Source of the DNA: Dermatemys mawii
Taxonomy: Eukaryota > Chordata > Testudines > Dermatemydidae
Length of the DNA: 64,000 nt
Direction: 5' to 3'
Assembly: GCA_007922305.1 (NCBI GenBank)
Contig: ML677365.1
Coordinates: forward strand, 12,448,533 to 12,512,532
This document shows, piece after piece, positions 22,972 to 34,745 of the stretch. Both the position numbers and the translations under genes were made by a program. Within the stretch, counting starts at the first letter, position 1. Every line of letters starts with the position of its first letter. The notes beneath the pieces were generated by a model that had not been told where the DNA came from, ran no database searches, and was given only the letters and a program-made list of their open reading frames with translations.

Positions 22972-25439
22972 TAATATGAATTGTGCTAAAAAAAGTAAAA
23001 ACCACCCAAAAACTGAACAAAAAAATACATTTTGGATCAAAAATAAAACAAAACAATTATAAGTATTCATTTTGTTTCTGATTCCGCTACCACCACCCCT
23101 TCCACTTTTTCACTGCAGCTATCATTTTAGTTCCTCTGCTTTTCATCTCTGCTGCTCTTCAGGCATGGAGAAATTGTAATGGTCTTCACTGCCATTCCAA
23201 ACATTGCAGTATCAGTGAAATAGAGAGAGCTGAGTCAGCAGCTGTTATTTTTCATACTAAATCTTCAGTAAAAATATTAATCTTCTATATTTTTATTTTA
23301 TTTGCCATTCAGATTACTTTTGGCTTGATTTTGGTTTGATAAGAGAACAACAATATAATATCCAATGGCATTTCTACTATTTCTGCTAGATTTCCTCTCT
23401 CTTTGGCCAGACCACTGACTGTATGTTATCGGCACTTTGGCTGACATTTCTTATGTATCCTTCTCAGTTGGGATGTGCCCTCTGCCTAATTTCCCAATCC
23501 CTTCCTTTCCAGCTGTTCTTACATGGTTAAAATGCCATGCCAAATATATGTTAAAACAGATATATATGTTTATTTCAGTTGTGGAATCTTATAAATGCCA
23601 GCTGCTTTTTTACAACACCTTTTCAAGTCAACTTTAACATCTAAATCCAATACAAAGGCAAACCCCCCAAAATTAATAGCTCATTATTCAGCAAAAACTA
23701 TGTAATATATGTTCTTGCATAGACAAAGTGAGCTTATGGAAGTTTAACTGCTCTTTAAGGAAGGTTTACTATTTCCGTAGACAGCTCTTAAAAAAGATTG
23801 TGAATAATGTTACATAAGACTGAAATAAAATGCACTTAAATACCATGATGTAAGATAGCTAAATTGTAAGAAAACTAAATTGAAAATTATCCTTTTGATC
23901 TGTTGAACAATCTTGTGTTCATAAACAGAATTCTTTGGCCTCTATATAATTGTTACGAAGGATTTTGGCAAGGGAAGTCATAATTTTAAATGTAAAACCT
24001 ACATATAATATTCTTACTAGTTTTACTGGAATATGAGCCTCTGTAACATCAATGGTTGTATCTAATTGAGATGTATTTGCGGCTCCAGTGAGCCATGTTT
24101 CTTGTTCATTCTGCTATAACCTTGTAGTACCAAAGCTGGCAAGGATGAGTATTTTGGTTCTAATTGATCTGATGTTCTGGAACATAATTCAGGCAAATGA
24201 AACAAGCAGTTCTGAGTTTCAAAGGGTATATTGCCATTCGTGCATTTCTCTCCTGTTTGAATTTTCATTTTCTTCAACATCTATGTATACTTAGAAATAA
24301 ATTGATGAAGCAGTCACAAGAGCAAATTAACTCATTTAAATATACACCACGGACACACAATACAGGAAAAGGGATTGACCTGGATTACTGGCTCCTCTCA
24401 ACTAACACCAGGATAAAACACACAATCCAGAGATAAGTCTCAGGCAAAAGGTCAGCTGATCAAATTGATCAATTTGATCAGCTGATCAGATTGGACAGCA
24501 TTGACTGCTGTAAATCAGAGGTTTAATAACCATGCACCAAATTCTGTGCTAATTTACACCCCATCCAATGGATTTGCCTGGGCATATATCCTCACAGTTT
24601 TTGACCTCATAGATGTCTTTTCCTGGTTGCAAGCTATACCTCTAAGACCTCCTGTATGAATGTAAATTAGTCTCAAAGAAAGGAAAAGGTTTTCAAACAT
24701 CTCCACTTGAGAAACACATAATAAGGGTAAGGAGGCCAGGCCCTTTAATATAGTGGAGGTTTTCGTCTGTAAATACAGCTGTCCTCCTATAAGAATCCAT
24801 TCTAAATTTAGAAGAAATGGGAAAGAAAGGGACTCAGACATGAAAATCAATACACCATTTGGAGGGGGAAATATAGCTTTAAACACTAATTATATTTTTA
24901 ATTTTTTTGTTTTATCCTCTTTAGCTTTGAATAATTTTCACATTTACTATAACTTTTTTTCTCCAATATGTGATAAATAAACTCTCTACAGAATTGCACT
25001 GAAAATGTATGGATCTGCCTTTTTTTTAATGCTGGTTGTCTCCAAGATAGCATCACCTAGATCATTATCCATATGATAAGGCCAAAAATTAAAATAGCAG
25101 AGGGTGTTATCACCCAGAACTCAGGTTCATTTCTGGAGCTGTGTTTAGAAACTTGTACAAACACCTGCCTTATACTATTACTCTAGCCCTTTTTTCTTCA
25201 AGCATTAAACTCAACCACAAAATTTGAATACTCTTTTGATTTTTTACTATATAACTGCAAAAAAACACTAAAGAAAATAATTATAAAAATCAGCCTGTTG
25301 ATAGCTAACTCTATTATACCTATTTGGGCTGCAGGTTGCTTCCCCACTAAATCCTGCTGCAGAAGAGAAGCAGGAGGCAGTGCCAGATGCTTGCCCCCAT
25401 CAGCATCATCCTTTTCTGGAAGAATTTGTAGCCCTCTGT
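22972..25439. other. unassigned sequence with a perfect palindrome
   Basis: About 2.5 kb of AT-rich DNA without a recognised repeat or exon. Its one clear structure is the 34-nt perfect palindrome at 24452-24485. Confidence 0.4.
24452..24485. repeat. perfect 34-nt palindrome
   Basis: The sequence is identical to its reverse complement over 34 nt, centred on TTGATCAA, with outer arms TCAGCTGATCAAA. The bases on either side do not pair, so the limits are sharp. Confidence 0.95.
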
Positions 25440-26520
25440 GGCCTCTACTAATAGGAACATAGGACTGGAAGGTACATCCTTGATCATCAAGTCCCATCCT
25501 TTGCTATCATAGAGAGCATTATGTCATGTAAACCCATTAATTTGTCCCGCTGCTGCTCATTCCTCTGATGGGTTAAGAATCCTCTACTAATTTCTCTTCT
25601 ACATTTATTCATGGTTAGTTTATATCCATCTGTTCTTGTGCCAACATTGTCCTTTAGCTTACATAGCTCCCCTCCCTCCCTGGTGTTTGCCCTCCTGATG
25701 TATTTATAGAGAGCAATGGTAACCCCTCTCAGCCTTCATTTTGCTAGACTAAACAAGCAAAGCTCCTTTAGCCTCCTCCAAGTTTGAATTAATCTTTGCT
25801 GAAGATGGATGACCAGAACTGTACACATTATTCCAGATGAGGTCTTATTAGTACCTTGTACAACACCATTAATACTTCCCTATATCTACTGGAAATACCA
25901 CATTGATATGCCTGCAATTGCATTTGCCTTTTTTATGGACACTATACTGGTGGATCATAAAGATTCTATGATTAATACATCAGGGCCTCTTTCCTCCTAT
26001 GTTGTTTCCAGCTGATGAGCTCCCAGCTTATAGCAGATATTGTTGATATTAGTTCCTAAATTCATGGACCTTCAACTTTGCACTATTAAAGTTCACCCCA
26101 TTTCTACTATTACAGTCCTGTAGGTCATCCAGTTCTTCCTGTATAATATTCCAGTCCTCAATATTGACAACCAGTACCTCTCAACTTTGTGCCATCAACA
26201 AATTTTATTAGCTCATTCCTACTTTTTATGACAAGCTCACTAATGAAAATATTAAGAAAGATGCTCCCAAGACCGATCCTTGAGGAACCTCCAGCCCGAC
26301 AGTTCTCCTTCCAGCCTGACTCTTCTCCTTTCAACATAACCCATTGTTTCATTAGCCAGCTCCTTAATCATCCTACAATTTCTGTACTAATCCCCCATCT
26401 ACTCTAATTTAACTAATAATTTCCCATATGATACTGTGTCCAATGCTTTAATAAAGTCCCGATAGATTACATCTACTGAATGTCCCTTGTTTAATAAATC
26501 ATCTTTACCTCTAGTTTTTA
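25440..26520 (-). mobile_element. CR1 LINE, minus-strand fragment
   Basis: On the minus strand the sequence runs from the RT (SIFLNIFISELV, then KFVDGTKLRG, the F-DDTKL position with the first D changed) to the 3' end near 25440. The plus strand shows the usual reversed CR1 words, e.g. GACCAGAACTGTACACATTA and CCAGATGAGGTCTTATTAGT. The frames are broken. Confidence 0.82.
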
Positions 26521-27490
26521 CTTCCATTCTACAATCAGAATATAAACGTAATGCCATCTATATAATATTTACCTTTGTGTGTGTCACTCTGTATAAAGAT
26601 GGGTTGGTTATTCAAATTGTTCTTTGAAGGGAAATGCTGAATGTTTAATAACTGAGTCCTGAGTCATAGCTTCAGACCATTTAATCCATAAATCATCATT
26701 GTAAAGCAGGGACTCTCTGTTCTTGTTACTAGCTAATTAGAAGCATTCATTCATGTCTCTTTGCAGTTGGTGTGTATTTAAAATGAATCGGACTATCATT
26801 CATGAAGAAACAATATGCAAATGAAAGACAGTAAATACAAAATGACATCAACAGGCTAGACAAATAGTTCAATGCAGCTGTAAGAATGTGGACATCAGCA
26901 GTCTCTTACTTAAATCAGTGGTAACGAACTTAAATCACTGGTAATGAACACTATTTTACAGAATCACAAACAATTATAATTACTCCCAATGCTCATTTCA
27001 AATAAATGCACATCAGGAGAAAATTAAAGTTTGTACTTCAGTGTTTTCTTTAACACACACCATTAGTATAAATGAAAAATAGTAATCCAATCGCTCATTT
27101 TTTATAATTTTAAAAATCACCTTTTTAAAAAACAAAATGTAGGAAACTTGTCTGGATTGACTCTATTAAAAAATTACAACTCCACATTCAAGCAGAGATA
27201 GTGTGGATTGTAAATTCCTGGAAGAAAGTACTCCTCTTTGTTCTGTAAACTGCTGTGCATGCTGTTGACACATAACGAATAACACCATTTGTTGTGTTCT
27301 TTCCAACCAGCAAGAAAAAAATCGTTTTTGCTTTGAGAAATGGAAATATTAAATACATGTAAAAATCTACATAAATTCAACATTAAAGCTGGAGTTTTTA
27401 AAAGTATCTAAATGATTTATGAAGACAAGTTTCAGTTCCTTTCAGTACTACTTGTGCTCTTAAGTCATGTACAAGCTTTTGAAAACTTCG
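26521..27490. other. unassigned AT-rich sequence
   Basis: No gene or repeat family is recognised. Confidence 0.4.
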
Positions 27491-27498
27491 CCCTAAGA

Positions 27499-28618
27499 CA
27501 GGGATAAGCAACCTATGGCACGGGTGCCGAAGGCGGCACGCGAGCTGATTTTCAGTGGCACTCGCATTGCCTGGGTTGTGGACACCATTCTGGGGGGCTC
27601 TGCATTTTAATTTAATTTTAAATGAAGCTTCTTAAACATTTAAAAAATCTTATTTAATTTGCTTTCATAAGTATAAAGTAGCCTAGTATTAGTGTTTACC
27701 TGTAAGGGGTTAAGCTAAAGGTAACTTGGGAGGTGGACAACTGACCAATGAGAAATTCCTCAGGAGACAAAGGATTTTGAATTTCAGTTTCTCTCTGGGT
27801 CTCTCTCTGTTCAACTCGGCTATGGGATGAACCACACCTATTTCTTTTACTATAACTATAAGCTTCTATCCAGTAACAAGTAAGGTAGTCAAATAGTAAG
27901 TTTAATCTGTTTTTTTTTTATCACTTGGAGGGTTCTCAGTGGTGAGTGTTGGCTGGGTGCTTCTTGATATTGTAAGATTCAGCAGAGATATCAACAGTGG
28001 GAGAAAGTTGCCTCGGGGGAGAGGTTTGGTTTCTTAATTCTTTTGTTGATTATGGTAGATGCTGTTCTATTGATGGTTATAAGGGATTTATTCCTTTCTT
28101 TTTTCTTTTATTAAAATCTTACTTTTAAGAATCTGACTGCTTGTTTTCCATGGTGTAAGATCCTGGTTTTGGATCGGGCACGTCTCGCAGGATCAGGCGA
28201 GGCTTTTCTCTCAAGCTTCCCAGGGAGGGAATAAGTTTGGGGGTTTTGTGGAAAGAGAAAGAGGGGCTTCAAGTGGCCTATGTCCAATAGTTTTTGAGAC
28301 ATTCTCACTTGATGGTGGCAGCGTACCAGGTCCAGACACAGAAGAAGTTGTGTTCTGGGGAAAAAGCATTTTAACCCAAGCTGGGAAAATAAGCTTGGGG
28401 GTTATTTCTTTTTTCACGCGGGCCCCACATCTGTACCCTAGAGTTCCGAGTGGGGAGGCAATCCTGCCATTTGCATACACAATAGTTTAGCTATATATTA
28501 AAGACATAGAAAGAGACCCTCTAAAAATGCTAAACTGTATGACTGGCATGCAAAACCTTAAATTCGAGTGAATAAATGAAGACTCGGCACACCACTTCTG
28601 AAAGGTTGCCAATCCATG
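27499..28618. mobile_element. hAT MITE with 8-bp duplication, split by a solo LTR
   Basis: Terminal inverted repeats CAGGGATAAGCAACCT and (reversed) CATGGATTGGCAACCT are flanked by a perfect 8-bp duplication CCCTAAGA at 27491-27498 and 28619-28626, the hAT signature. Without the LTR inside (27663-28469 plus one copy of its target) the MITE is about 308 bp and non-coding. A fragment of the same family is at 49288-49459. Confidence 0.93.
27663..28469 (+). mobile_element. solo LTR (family with 5-bp duplication), copy B
   Basis: An 807-bp LTR related to 22176-22966 along its length. The expected TG start is mutated to TT, and the end reads CCTGCCA instead of CCTGACA. A perfect 5-bp duplication TTTGC lies at 27658-27662 and 28470-28474. 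It is inserted in the hAT MITE, so it is younger than that MITE copy. Confidence 0.92.
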
Positions 28619-28626
28619 CCCTAAGA

Positions 28627-29289
28627 TTATAAATGAAGCACACCTACAACCACATAATCAGGTAAATGAGAAAGTTATAGTTTCCATTACATCCTTAATT
28701 TGCTCATGTTGGACATAAAGTATATCAAGCAGCTTACCTTTTAATAAAAATACTACAAATATGTCATATGCTCAAGTTATTGTTGCAATAAGAAGCTTAA
28801 TATTTTTATTTTCTTACTTATGCATACGTTTACATTTACAAACTTTAGGGCCAGATCCTAATCTCACAAGATAGGTGAAAATTTCATGGGCTACCAAGAA
28901 CAAGTCAAGCTCAGAACCAGGCTAGAAAACTTCTTCAAAGAATTTGGTCCATTCACGCAAGCAGTATTCAGGAAAATACTGATGACATTGGTGGCTACCA
29001 TCCACAAGTCTGACTCTGTCCTTCCTGAACAGAGAGAGATAGAGAATAGCTGGTATCCCTGATAACAGATTCTCAGTACCTTCATGACTATTCAAGTCTG
29101 CCCCCCATACACCTGAATATATGCAATAATCTGACACTACTAAAGACCCTGCAGACTATCCCTTATAGTCTAAAGTACATTTTATAAACGAACTACCCAT
29201 GAAATTATCAGAACAAAATACTCCTGCAGCCAAGAAGCTGAAGAAGTGGATGGTAATACTCTTAAAATGGCTCAGGTTCTTCTCCTGAA
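28627..29289. other. unassigned sequence
   Basis: No convincing repeat or exon. Parts may belong to the old LINE suspected just downstream. Confidence 0.35.
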
Positions 29290-29560
29290 ACTGAACTCAG
29301 TGGGCAATTGCTCCTTCATGTCTAAAACTCTAACCTCTGGCATCTTACAAACCTCAATCTTCTTTCCCACATTATTCAGCTGATACAACACAGGATGAGG
29401 TGGCACTGATGTTGCTCAACTCTTCATCTCACAGAGGTCAAACAGTACCATCACCCACCTTCCTCATATGCTAGCTAAAATCATCGGCACAATGAGCAAC
29501 TGAATCTGAACCCAGGCAAGATTAAAGTAATGCTAGTGGAACAGAGCCTTGTAGTATGTG
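29290..29560 (+). mobile_element. old LINE fragment (L2/CR1-like, tentative)
   Basis: Near its end the plus strand reads LNLNPGKIKVMLVE, close to the L2-type K(L)NP-KTEVLL(V/I)G block that follows the RT active site. Upstream, CATTATTCAGCTGATACAAC resembles the FADDT-type site. It is very diverged. Confidence 0.45.
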
Positions 29561-29793
29561 TAGATTGTTTTATATGAGATCCACCTCTTCCTCGTATAGT
29601 TACATTCGATTTTTGCCAGTTTTCTCCCTCTATTTTACAATTACATTCAGTTTAGCAAACATTTTTATCATTACATTTCTATGAATTTTGTAGCAAATAT
29701 TTCTGGGATTTTTTGTGCAATATTATGTTTTATTAAATATTGTATTCTTAGCACTGATATGCTGGATAAAGAGGAAGATTGATATGTAAGCAG

Positions 29794-31153
29794 TGTCAGG
29801 ATGAACTCTACCCTGACATCTGGTGGTGAATTGCGGGAATTGCGGTAAATTGTTGAAAAGAGCTTCAGGGGCTGATCTTATTTGCATAGGCACACCCACT
29901 ACGCCTAGCCTGAGCTCACAGCAGCCCAAATGGTCACTTCGGCTGCTACGGGGTACCCAGTTTCTCTGATATTGGGGCAGGAATGATAAAGTGTTGTTAC
30001 CCTGATTATGTGAACGAAGGACTGTGGACATGTACTTGGCCCTTGTTATGATGGAGGGACTCGCCATCATCTAGGTAGTACTCACTGAGCAAGGGACAGG
30101 GGTTTCAGAACCCAGTGAATCTGAGAGAGGCTAGGGACAGGCATCTATACCTTTTGGTGAGGGACCCATAGGCCTATTGCACCTTGCCTCTCTCAACTGT
30201 GGAATATTAGAGCTAATTTTTTATTCTATTAGGAGCCTAGTTTCCGATTGCTGAGCTGAATTCACTTTCGGTCCAGTGGTGTACTGGCACTAAGGCCCCC
30301 CTACTAAGAGCTGAAATCACTTAAGAGATGAAATCAAGTAAGAGCTGAAATCACTGAGCACTGTGTTAAATAGGAGGGCTTGAAGGTATATTGCTGAGCA
30401 GTTCCTGAGCGCAGTTTGTGCAGCTGGCAGAGCGGAGCAGCTGACTGAGCTGAGAAGTTCCTGAGTGCCATTCAGATGCAGTTCGTGCGGTTGGCAGAGC
30501 GGAGCAGCTGACTGAGCCGAGCAGTTCCTCAGCACCATTCGGGCGCAGTTCGGGCAGCTGGCAGAACAGAGCAGAGCGGGGCAGCTGCTGGAGCAGAGCA
30601 GTTCTTGAGGCAGCTGGCGGAGTGGCCTGCGGTGAGGGCTGCAACAGAACCCCGTGGAGAGGCGGCGCAGTCAGCCTCAGACCATGTAAGGTGCCCCTTT
30701 AACCTGCCCTCCATTTCCACCCAGGCTGAGAGGTAAGACTCTGCAGTTTGACTTTTGAACTCTGCACTGACCCAGAACAGAGACTCTTGGACTGTCGGAC
30801 CTTTGGGATTATTGGGTGATTTTTGGGGTTGTGGGACTCAAGAGCCAAAGGGAAGGACACATCCTATTTGTTGAGAGGGGGCCTTCTGGTTCATGGTTTG
30901 TTTTATAAATTCTGTTTGTGGTGTTTCCCCAATACAATGCCACATTGTTTCTCTCTGTTATTAAAAGGCTTTTGGTACACTCAGACTCTGTGCTTGCGAG
31001 AGGGGAAGTATTGTCTCTTAGAGGCGCCCAAAGGTTGTCCCAGGTTACTGGGTGGGGTCTTGAGCCAGTTTTGTATTGTGTCATTGGAATGGAACATCTG
31101 GATACTGAACCTGGCCCTTGTTGCTGCCAACTCTGATGGGCATCAGGGTTACA
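29794..31153 (+). mobile_element. large LTR (about 1.36 kb)
   Basis: It runs from TGTCAGGATGAACTC to GGGTTACA, so it has TG...CA ends. The last 290 bp match the fragment at 3541-3833. The middle holds a degenerate tandem array (30395-30620). No flanking duplication was found (GCAG and GATA at the two ends), so either boundary may be off by a few bases. No internal region is present. Confidence 0.65.
30395..30620. repeat. degenerate tandem array inside the large LTR
   Basis: GAG(C/A)AGTTCCT-like words start at about 30395, 30452, 30519 and 30596, each followed by GCAGCTGGCAGAGC-like sequence. Spacing is 57, 67 and 77 bp, so the units have drifted by small indels. The open frames on the minus strand here are repeat translations only. 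Confidence 0.8.
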
Positions 31154-31790
31154 GATAGGTTGCAAAACAAGTGGTTCTATAGACCACAGGTAGTCCCTGA
31201 ATACAGGACATGAGGTCTTTAATGAGGCAAAATCAGGGGTGAAACCTGAGTGTGCCAGCCAGAAGACTCTTGCTTGCTTTCGGTTGAGAGCCTTGAGCTA
31301 ATTCTGGGCCTTCACAAGTAATCCAGTGAACTCATTATACAAATATAAAGGTCTTAATAGTGTTCATTTACCTCAGTGCTTCCTATACTATTCTATTCTT
31401 CCTGTAGGAATATGCAAATACTGAAATAATATTTTGTCATCTAAGATAACTAAAAAGTTCCACTGTACATGCAGAAAGAATAAGGCTGAATTCAACAAGA
31501 CCAAATGAAACTGGACCCTTAAACTATCCCCCAATTCCACTTCTTACAGTAAACTTTAACATAAAATCTCCCTCTGAAGTACTTCTGTGCACTAAGACTC
31601 AGATAGGAAGCAGCGGTTTCCCTTTGAAGAACCATCACTAGTGCTCCTCCAAGCGTATTTCAACGGGAAATAGCTGCTTCTGCTCCCAGACTAGTACTCA
31701 TTTCTTTTTAATATTCCCTTCTGTTCATGTCACATTAATTATATTCTCTGTGCAATTACAATGCTTCACACATTACATAGTAGCAGTAAA
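31154..31790. other. unassigned sequence
   Basis: Nothing recognised between the large LTR and the MITE. Confidence 0.4.
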
Positions 31791-31792
31791 TA

Positions 31793-32234
31793 CAGTGGAA
31801 CCCCACTGTGGCGTGCCCTGTGATAACGTGAATTTGGATATAACGCAATCATAAGTTGGCTCCCCTTTCTGGGTCTGGAGATGCTGGCTCCCGGGGACCA
31901 AAAAATTGGATCACGGAAAATGAGGGGTCACGTTATAGCAGGTTTACCATTTCAAGCCAGTCAGAGGCTGAGCACAGAGGACAGAGGGGAGAACCCCGAG
32001 GGCACGCCAGGACTGCAGGGTCAGCCTGGGATGAGCAGGAGCTGAGTGCCGGGGACTCTCTTATGATCCCAGTGTGACCCTGCAGCCCCGGCATGCCCTC
32101 GGGGTTCTCACCTCTGTCCCCGGTGCTCAGCCTCTGATCGGCTTGAAATGGTAACCCTGCTATAATGCAACCCTGCATTTTCCGCGATCCAATTTTTTGG
32201 TCCCCAATTGTCGCATTATAGCAGGGTTCCATGG
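31793..32234. mobile_element. Tigger/pogo-like MITE, long hairpin, TA duplication
   Basis: Ends CAGTGGAACCCC and (reversed) CCATGGAACCCTGC sit between TA dinucleotides (31791-31792 and 32235-32236), as in Tc1/mariner-class transposons. Most of its length is one imperfect inverted repeat: GGGGACCAAAAAATTGGATC on the left and its complement near 32184-32203. No transposase is coded. Confidence 0.85.
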
Positions 32235-32236
32235 TA

Positions 32237-32988
32237 TACTGTAGTGTATTTTGTACAGATAATCAAATGTTAGCATTTTAATATTCTATAAATGAATCTT
32301 TTCTGAGAAATTGGATGAGGATGCTAGGCAGTTTTCTGTGAGAATTAAATGGATTTGAAAATTAATAATCCTTGCTTTCAAAAGGGAGTTGTAGAATAAA
32401 GTTACTTTTGAAACTGTAAATGTGGAAAACATTAAAATTATATCTGAAAATTTAATGCCACCATTTTTTGTGACTGAACATATCATAAATGTACTGGCCG
32501 TGGAAATTTATTCAAATAGGACAATAAATATTGGTACTAAAACTTGCAACATACTGCTGGTAAGTGTGTTCTTACCTAAAGCAAAACACATCTAAACAAT
32601 CAGCAATACCAAGCAACCTGACAGGTGGTCTGTGACAGATGCCATTGATCTTTCTTTGTTTAATTGGAACAAGCTGTTATTGAGTAACATAATGAACAAA
32701 ACATTCCCAACATTTGGTGTTCACAAAATTTACTGAAAATGGCAACTAGTGTGCAGGCTGGCCTAATTCTGAAATTATTTCTTTCGATCACAGTTATATA
32801 ACAGAGTTGTAAAATATTCTTTCACCTGATCATGAACAAGTAGTAAAAGCTGTCATATGAAGATTCCTCAGCAACATTTTAAAACACCTTTTGCAAGAGG
32901 TGAAAAAATGCTAATCCATCACTTTAATGTTCATGGATGTCAAATGGGTATTTCCACGTTTTCAAGCTGCAGTACTGGCAATAACCAT
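32237..32988. other. unassigned sequence
   Basis: AT-rich DNA directly upstream of the Gypsy insertion. The last four bases, CCAT, are the target duplication of that element. Confidence 0.5.
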
Positions 32989-33648
32989 TGTGATGGAGTC
33001 AGACCAGATGGATATAGGAGAGTGCTGGAAGGCAGATATATTAGTCTCAGGATGTGCAGGTCCCTGTTCCCTGGATAGCCAAACAAAGGCTACTCCAGCC
33101 CAATCAAGACACCTGGGGCCAATTAAGAACCTTCTAGAAAGGAGGAGAAACAGCTAGCCTAATTGGGACACCTGAAGCCAATCAGGGACTGGCTGAAACC
33201 AGATAAAAACCTCCCAGTTACTCAGGTGGGCTGTGGGTGTCAGGAGCTGTGAGAGGAAGTTATGCTGTTGGTGAGACTGAGTGGTGGACAACATATCATC
33301 CAGAAGGAAGGAGGCCCTGAGGTAGGGGTGAAGTGGAGTTTGAAGAAGCGGGGACTGCTGTGGGGAAGTAGCCCAGGGAATTGTATTGTGTTTTGTGGAT
33401 AAAAGTTCAGCCATCTTAGCTGATACTATTAGAGTCCCTGGGCTGGAGCTCAGAGTAGAGGGCGGGCCCGGGCTCCCCCCTTTTCCATCTTCCATACTGG
33501 CCTGTGATGAAGGTAACTCACTAGGCGGTGACTCTTGCCAATTAAACTGAGAAAGGGAGGTCACTCTGGGGCCTAGATGAGTTTCTGAGGCCCCTAAATC
33601 TGCCAGGAAGTGCAGGACCCACAAGTACAGACTTGGAGCTTTGTCACA
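32989..33648 (+). repeat. 5' LTR of the Gmr1-like element
   Basis: From TGTGATGGAG to TTTGTCACA, 660 bp. It holds the promoter and the start of the transcript by analogy with LTR elements; an ATAAAAA stretch near 33204 is a possible TATA-like site. Subfamily A. Confidence 0.95.
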
Positions 33649-33650
33649 AC

Positions 33651-33667
33651 TGGTGTCAGGAGTGGGA
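33651..33667 (+). promoter_or_regulatory. primer-binding site, tRNA-Leu type
   Basis: TGGTGTCAGGAGTGGGA starts 2 bp after the 5' LTR and is complementary to the 3' end (CCA included) of vertebrate tRNA-Leu of the CAG type. It would prime minus-strand DNA synthesis. Confidence 0.88.
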
Positions 33668-33759
33668 GTTCTGACTTAGTCACTGCGTGGCGGAAGAAAG
33701 GGAGAGATTAAAAAAAAAGAAAAAAAAAGTGCACCGGATTTTGGGGTATTCTCACCACA

Positions 33760-34745
33760 ATGGAGGATGTAATAAAAGCACTGTTGCAAGCCATTGCAGT
33801 CCAGCAGGAGGCCACCCGCACCCACGCTATGGCACAACAGGAGTCCCTACGGGTACAACAAGAAACTAATCAATTATTGATAGGGCAGGCCTCTCAGGAT
33901 CGAGTCCTCTTGCGGGAGGTGGTAGATCAACTGAAAGCCCTCACTACCAAAAACCAAGGTTCTGAGGGGTTGCTAGTATGGAGGGCTACTGGTTGTCTGT
34001 CGAAGATGACAGCCGATGATGACATAGAGGCATATCTCCTCTCCTTTGAGAGGACCGCTTTGCAAGAGGCCTGGCCCCAGGATCAGTGGGCTAGCATCCT
34101 CGCTCCTTTCTTATGTGGAGAAGCACAAAAAGCTTATCATGACATGCCCGCTGAAGCTGCCATGGACTACCCTCAGCTGAAAGCAGAGATCCCGGCACAA
34201 TCGGGGTAACAACTGCAGCGCAGGCACAGAGATACCATGAGTGGAAGTACAAGGAGGGTAAGCCTCCAAGGTCCCAATTATTTGACCTTATCCACCTCGC
34301 ATGGAAGTGGTTACGACGGGAGGCTTGCAGCCCAGAGGAAATGTTGGAAACTTTGGTCATAGACCACTATATGAGGGGATTGCCTCCATATCTTCATGCA
34401 TGGGTGGGCCAGAATGACCCTGCCACCTACGAAGGGGTGATCACATTGGTAGAGAGATGGATTGCGGCCCGAGAGCTGTCCCAGCTACCCAGAGAAGCTC
34501 TCTCCCAAAAGAAGTATCTGGGCCTGACCCTGGAAGGCCAGATAGCCAAGCATCCGGGGAGCTTGTGGTGGAAGAAGGTAGTGGCCACAGAACAGCTGGG
34601 AACCCTGAACGGGGGGAACCATGGGGTAAAGACCCCTAACTCAAGAGACAAAGGAGCATCTAAAGCCTCTTATAGATGTTATGCATGTGGAGAATGGGGA
34701 CACCTAGCGGCACAATGTCTCAACACTGAGGAGCCCATGCAGTGT
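33760..34745 (+). pseudogene. gag: gag (capsid with SCAN-like segment, zinc knuckle), frameshifted
   Basis: The frame opens at ATG 33760 ([10 protein letters not shown]), 93 bp after the primer site. An early glutamine-rich helical region (residues 10-60) precedes a capsid-like part ([19 protein letters not shown]). A frame change near 34190-34205 is needed; the frame then continues with [11 protein letters not shown] from 34230, [19 protein letters not shown] and LPPYLHAWV, the pattern of a SCAN domain. It ends with a CCHC zinc knuckle [14 protein letters not shown] at 34677-34718. Gag forms the particle and packages the RNA. The frameshift would give a truncated 149-residue product from the first ATG. 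Confidence 0.88.

Noticed and set aside
29794..31153. Target duplication for the large LTR
   Set aside because: Flanking bases (GCAG and GATA) do not match; boundaries kept as tentative.
33154..33624. 156-codon minus-strand frame in the 5' LTR (and 38442-39089 in the 3' LTR)
   Set aside because: It is the antisense of an LTR and is found wherever that LTR occurs; no protein domain.
33651..33667. tRNA-Leu-like sequence
   Set aside because: Only 17 bp complementary to the tRNA 3' end: a primer-binding site, not a tRNA gene.
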